Source of the DNA: a bacterium
Lineage (GTDB): Bacteria > UBP14 > UBA6098 > B30-G16
Assembly (NCBI GenBank): GCA_003645115.1
Contig: QNEG01000044.1
Coordinates: 1-8,924 of the forward strand
Length of the DNA stretch: 8,924 nt
Reading direction: 5' to 3'
The notes beneath the pieces are model-generated. The model saw only the letters and a list, made by a program, of their open reading frames with translations. It made no database searches and was not told the origin of the DNA. The position numbers were made by a program, and so were the translations under genes. Below are positions 6,169 through 8,924 of this stretch, one piece after another. Numbering within the stretch: the stretch's first letter is position 1; every line of letters starts with the position of its first letter.

Positions 6169-6873
6169 TCACTTCACACCGATTTTCTGGCATTTTTTTC
6201 TTATCGGACAGATTTTGCATCTTGCATTTCGAGCAGAACATATCTGCCTGCCAAGTTCAATCAAATTCAGATGTAATGAATAGTGCAATGGTGGTGGAAT
6301 AATTTGGGAGAGAATAATTATCATCGTCTCTGGCGAAGTTCCCTGTGGAAAAATTCCCAACCTAACCATAATGCGTTTTATATGTGTATCCACAGGAAAA
6401 TATGGGGCACCGGCGCAAAATAACAGGAATACCGAAGCGGTTTTCAGTCCTATTCCGTTCAACTGTAATAACATCTCGAGTGCATCTTTATGCGGAATAT
6501 TCATCAGGAAATCTGCATCGATATCGCCCCGATTATTTTCCGCCAGCCAACGCAACAATCCCTTAATTCTGCTCACTCTTTGATTAGCCATTCCCGCTGG
6601 ACGAATTAGTTCTATTATTTGATTATCACAGGCATTCAACACATCGCACCAGTTAGCAAATTTTTTCTTTAGCGCAGAAAACGCTCTATCCCGATTTTTG
6701 TCGGTGGTATTTTGTGAAAGTATTCCTCGCACTAATGCATCCACGCTATTTTCGCAATATCTGTTCGGTTCACCGAAATGTTCTTTCAGCAGATTATTTA
6801 GCGTAGAAAAAAATAGTTTTCCATATCCATTCAAGACTCGCTGTGCCAATGAATTCTGTTTTAATTTTCTCAT
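6169..6873 (-). CDS. nth: Endonuclease III-like DNA glycosylase/AP lyase with 4Fe-4S cluster
   Basis: Base-excision repair enzyme of the HhH-GPD superfamily, 234 residues (E. coli Nth has 211; the extra length is mainly N-terminal). Key elements: ILSQNTTDKN (51-60), the usual helix near the active site; a helix-hairpin-helix LLQLNGIGLKTASVFLL (135-151) with the catalytic lysine at K144; VDTHIKRI with catalytic Asp D162; and a C-terminal Cys-x6-Cys-x2-Cys-x5-Cys cluster (C212, C219, C222, C228) that binds 4Fe-4S. With both Lys and Asp present it should have glycosylase and AP-lyase activity on oxidised pyrimidines. It starts 13 nt after the batA-like gene with no recognisable SD, so translational coupling to that gene is likely. 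No good terminator is seen after it. Confidence 0.92.
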   Translation of the reverse strand: MRKLKQNSLAQRVLNGYGKLFFSTLNNLLKEHFGEPNRYCENSVDALVRGILSQNTTDKNRDRAFSALKKKFANWCDVLNACDNQIIELIRPAGMANQRVSRIKGLLRWLAENNRGDIDADFLMNIPHKDALEMLLQLNGIGLKTASVFLLFCAGAPYFPVDTHIKRIMVRLGIFPQGTSPETMIIILSQIIPPPLHYSLHLNLIELGRQICSARNARCKICPIRKKCQKIGVK

Positions 6874-6886
6874 TGTATTAGTCGAT

Positions 6887-7906
6887 TTATGGGATAGGTC
6901 GGACTATTACATATTCGATTACTATCGCTATTATGAACATAATAAAGCCGAGCAATAATGGTATCTGGAAAAATTCTGCATATTGTTTATATCGTTTGAT
7001 TTCGACTTTACTTTTTTCCATAGCATCGATTTGCTGGTAAATTTTACGCAATTTTTCAGTATCGGTAGCTCGAAAGTATTCACCACCAGTGGCTTCGGCG
7101 ACTCCCATCAGTGTTTCCTCGTCGATTTCTATATCTACTTGAATATAACCAACAATATTGCCTAATCTATCTCTCTGTGGATATGGCGCCTTACCGTGTT
7201 TTCCCATCGCTATAGCATAAATTTTGATACCGATAGCGGCTGCTGCTTGAGCTGCGGTGATTGGTTCGATTTTTCCTCGATTGTTTCTACCATCGGTCAA
7301 CAAAATTATCACTTTACTTTTCGCCTCGCTCTTTTTAAGTCTATTTGCTGCAGTGATAATAGCATCACCGATTGCGGTGCCATCCTCTATCATCCCCACT
7401 TCGACTTCGTCGAGCAACTGCAGGACAACATTATGATCCACAGTCAAGGGACATTGTGGGAATGCCTTCGAGGCAAACACTACCAATCCGATACGGTCGG
7501 TTTTTCTGCCTTGGATAAATTTCGCCGCCTCAATTTTTGCTGCCTGTATTCTGTCCTTCGGTTTGAAATCCATCGCATACATCGACGATGAGATATCCAA
7601 TGCAATTACTATATCTATTCCCTCGGAATATACTTTCTCTATTTTTTGACCTTTTTGCGGTCTGGCTGCTGCTAATGAAAAGAAAAATATAGCCATTGCC
7701 CATATATATGGGACCGCTTTCCACAGTGAAACACGAAACGAACTATTCTGCGACCGTTGAAATCGTCGGGTCACTGTGTAAAGCATAGTGGGTCTTCTGA
7801 ATTTGCGATATATCCAATATCCCACAGGGATTAGCAGTAGAAATGCAAATCCCCAGTAGTTGGCAAATTCGATAGAACTACTTATTATTTCATTTTCTAC
7901 AGGCAT
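6887..7906 (-). CDS. batA: BatA-like von Willebrand A (VWA) membrane protein
   Basis: Protein of 339 residues with the BatA layout: a hydrophobic segment at about 18-33, a second at about 66-81 ending in AARPQ, a VWA domain (about 96-295), and a C-terminal membrane segment at about 313-335. The metal-ion-dependent adhesion site is complete: DISSS (D104, S106, S108), T177 in DGTAIGDA and D205 in LLTDGRN. In Bacteroidota, spirochaetes and others, BatA works with a MoxR ATPase, a DUF58 protein and BatB in an envelope or aerotolerance complex. None of these is adjacent here; nth follows and a remnant region precedes, so the gene is an orphan in this window. The start is the first ATG, with little SD, about 25 nt after the predicted transcription start. 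The symbol rests on architecture, and other single VWA proteins look similar. Confidence 0.85.
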   Translation of the reverse strand: MPVENEIISSSIEFANYWGFAFLLLIPVGYWIYRKFRRPTMLYTVTRRFQRSQNSSFRVSLWKAVPYIWAMAIFFFSLAAARPQKGQKIEKVYSEGIDIVIALDISSSMYAMDFKPKDRIQAAKIEAAKFIQGRKTDRIGLVVFASKAFPQCPLTVDHNVVLQLLDEVEVGMIEDGTAIGDAIITAANRLKKSEAKSKVIILLTDGRNNRGKIEPITAAQAAAAIGIKIYAIAMGKHGKAPYPQRDRLGNIVGYIQVDIEIDEETLMGVAEATGGEYFRATDTEKLRKIYQQIDAMEKSKVEIKRYKQYAEFFQIPLLLGFIMFIIAIVIEYVIVRPIP

Positions 7907-7936
7907 ACTTTAATCTATAGATAGCTTACAGAAAAA

Positions 7937-7963
7937 ATTATAACCGATTTGGTAATATCGCAA
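7937..7963 (-). promoter_or_regulatory. Possible promoter of the batA-nth unit
   Basis: Minus strand: TATAAT at 7942-7937 with TTGCGA at 7963-7958, spacer 15 nt (short). Predicted start near 7930, about 24 nt before the ATG. The -10 is perfect and the -35 imperfect, so an activator may be needed. Confidence 0.45.
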
Positions 7964-7973
7964 CCGATTTAGT
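7942..7973. repeat. Direct repeat AACCGATTTRGT with 20-bp period
   Basis: AACCGATTTGGT (7942-7953) and AACCGATTTAGT (7962-7973) share 11 of 12 bases, with starts exactly 20 bp apart (about two helical turns). One copy abuts the -10 and the other overlaps the -35 of the proposed batA promoter, an arrangement used by regulators that bind tandem sites. Confidence 0.5.
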
Positions 7974-8184
7974 GGAAAAATTTATTTTACTGGATTAGAT
8001 AGCAATTACAATCATAGAAATAATGATGGATGGTATATCAATAATGGAAAAATCCATCGCTCCAATATGGTAAGATAGTTTGATTAAAATTATGGACAGT
8101 AGGAAACCTCCCCGACTTTGACAGTTTGAAAATATAATATACTGCGTAACAATAGGATACACGGATTGGTGATAGGCGTTGTCA
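7974..8184. other. Non-coding AT-rich stretch with possible IS end
   Basis: No convincing gene. A minus-strand frame through here (stop at 7995) has no start signal of its own and mostly reads hydrophobic AT-rich codons. CCCGACTTTGACAGTTT at 8111-8127 lies 58 bp beyond the transposase-like stop and resembles the kind of terminal repeat found on IS1634-type elements. That is recalled from general knowledge and not verified; the partner inverted repeat is not in the window. Confidence 0.3.
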
Positions 8185-8406
8185 CTACAAATTGATTTCC
8201 TGGATAATTGCTGATGGGATTTTGCACGAAACAGCACGCAGGATTTTGGTGTTGATTCCGACAATTTCCGTTCGTGCTACATATATTTTCGTGTTGGTTT
8301 TAATTCCTACTGCGCGGATTTCTGATAGTTTTTCGAGCGCTTTTTGCGGTGTAATATCAAAGGTGCAGTTTAATAGAACATCAGAACACGGTTTCGAATT
8401 TTCTGA
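8185..8406 (-). pseudogene. Decayed C-terminal fragment, probably of an IS1634/IS4-type transposase
   Basis: A stop-to-stop frame of 73 codons without any Met start. Its readable core includes ALEKLSEIRAVGIKTNTK, then IYVARTEIVGINTKILRAV, then a tail with KIPSAIIQEINL. A block of L-x-x-I-x-A-V, then a short strand with an R-T-E-I core, then I-L-R-A and a Pro-containing tail, recalls the C-termini of IS1634/IS4-family DDE transposases. The DDE catalytic core is missing, and upstream the frame runs into TAA at 8407 and then the aldolase stop. Most of the element has therefore been lost. Protein-like composition, intact over 70 codons, suggests real former coding rather than chance. The family call is from memory of the pattern and is moderate. 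Confidence 0.4.
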
Positions 8407-8433
8407 TTAAATTTCTCGCTCCGACTGAAATGC

Positions 8434-8924
8434 CTACTCTATCCAGCCTTCGTTCAGTTTTTCTAATGCTTTTATATTTTCTGGCGAAATTTTTTCATAT
8501 CCACCTAAAACTTTTGTCATAAATGTGATTTTCGCCAGATGCTCCACCAATTCCATTCTGAGAAATGCTTCATCGATATCTCTACCCAATGTTATCGCAC
8601 CGTGATTTTTCAAAAGGAATGCATTGTGCTTTTTTAGATAATCCTTTGCCATTTCTGTTAGCTGGTTTGTGGTAGGCAAAGCAAAAGGTGCAGTGGGTAT
8701 TTTACCCAATTTTATCGCTACTTCGGGAAGTAAATCGTATGGAAGTTCCATACCTGTGCAAGCAAATACACTCGCATATACAGGATGTGCATGAATTACC
8801 GCATTAACATCGTCGCGAATTTGATACGCTGTGAGATGCAGTGGTATTTCTGATGATGGTTCACCAACTCCGCCCAGATGTTTTTCCTCGATATCTACTA
8901 CCAGCACGCGATTAGGGTCTAAAA
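8434..8924 (-). CDS. Class II aldolase/adducin family protein (FucA/AraD type), 5' partial
   Basis: Zinc-dependent class II aldolase or epimerase such as L-fuculose-phosphate aldolase or L-ribulose-5-phosphate 4-epimerase. The frame is open to the window edge (LDPNR precedes the first possible start, a GTG at 8907), so that GTG is probably internal and about 50-60 N-terminal residues lie outside. Seen: EPSSEIPLH with the catalytic Glu (codon near 8850), VIHAHPVYASVF with two zinc His (near 8793 and 8787), and KNHGAITLGRDIDEAF with the third zinc His (near 8604). The C-terminal helix AFLRMELVEHLAKI is typical. All metal ligands visible in this part are present, so the enzyme should be active. 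Substrate cannot be assigned; the same fold includes methylthioribulose-phosphate dehydratase (MtnB). No terminator is evident after its TAG stop, and the transposase-like remnant follows. Confidence 0.9.
   Translation of the reverse strand, partial: LDPNRVLVVDIEEKHLGGVGEPSSEIPLHLTAYQIRDDVNAVIHAHPVYASVFACTGMELPYDLLPEVAIKLGKIPTAPFALPTTNQLTEMAKDYLKKHNAFLLKNHGAITLGRDIDEAFLRMELVEHLAKITFMTKVLGGYEKISPENIKALEKLNEGWIE

Noticed and set aside
7995..8264. Minus-strand frame of 89 codons across the remnant region
   Set aside because: No SD at its ATG. It crosses the possible IS end and overlaps the transposase-like frame in another register; composition is mixed and unconvincing.
8192..8410. Plus-strand frame of 72 codons in the remnant region
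   Set aside because: It is antisense to the more protein-like minus frame, lacks an SD, and its hydrophobic pattern follows from AT-rich codons.
8434..8907. Aldolase start at the GTG at 8907
   Set aside because: The frame is open to the edge and the N-terminal third of the fold would be missing; no SD precedes it.
1..8924. tRNA, rRNA genes or a CRISPR array
   Set aside because: No cloverleaf with a GTTCRA T-loop, no rRNA segments and no regularly spaced repeats were seen on either strand.

Overview
The window is AT-rich and densely coded. It looks chromosomal, from a Gram-negative bacterium: it encodes secreted Spy/CpxP-like (LTxxQ) periplasmic proteins, an ECF sigma factor with a membrane-anchored partner, and a Bat-type von Willebrand A (VWA) protein. 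Shine-Dalgarno sites are strong (GGAGG type), and three putative promoters resemble the sigma-70 TTGACA/TATAAT consensus, which argues against Bacteroidota. Codons are standard and Arg CGA is used often. The mix fits an uncultured FCB-like or other candidate lineage, but I cannot name the organism from sequence alone.

Layout. (1) Positions 1-2006, plus strand: a tight four-gene operon of an ECF sigma factor (5' end cut by the window), a one-pass membrane protein placed like an anti-sigma factor, and two different LTxxQ-type periplasmic proteins. It ends at a hairpin at 2030-2063. (2) Positions 2060-5876, minus strand: a transcription unit reading pfkB-type sugar kinase, proS (prolyl-tRNA synthetase), membrane-anchored metallophosphoesterase. 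It has a good promoter at 5918-5945 and converges on the same hairpin, which is symmetric enough to stop transcription from both sides. (3) Positions 5969-6152, minus strand: a near-consensus promoter and a very strong ribosome binding site lead into a small reading frame of about 42 codons that is broken by one base just after the start codon. (4) Positions 6169-7906, minus strand: batA-like VWA protein followed by nth-like endonuclease III. The usual batA partners (MoxR, DUF58, BatB) are absent. (5) Positions 7907-8433: no intact gene. It holds a likely batA promoter with a 20-bp-period direct repeat, and a decayed reading frame resembling the C-terminus of an IS1634/IS4-type transposase. 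(6) Positions 8434-8924, minus strand: a class II aldolase (FucA/AraD type) whose 5' end lies outside the window.

How the parts relate. The first operon reads as a self-contained envelope-stress circuit in which the sigma factor is probably restrained by the membrane protein and the LTxxQ proteins sense or buffer periplasmic damage or metal. The minus-strand genes are mostly housekeeping (translation, DNA repair, sugar phosphorylation, phosphoesterase). The most unusual places are the broken small gene with intact expression signals, the AT-rich dyads around the pfkB promoter, and the transposase remnant beside an orphan batA.
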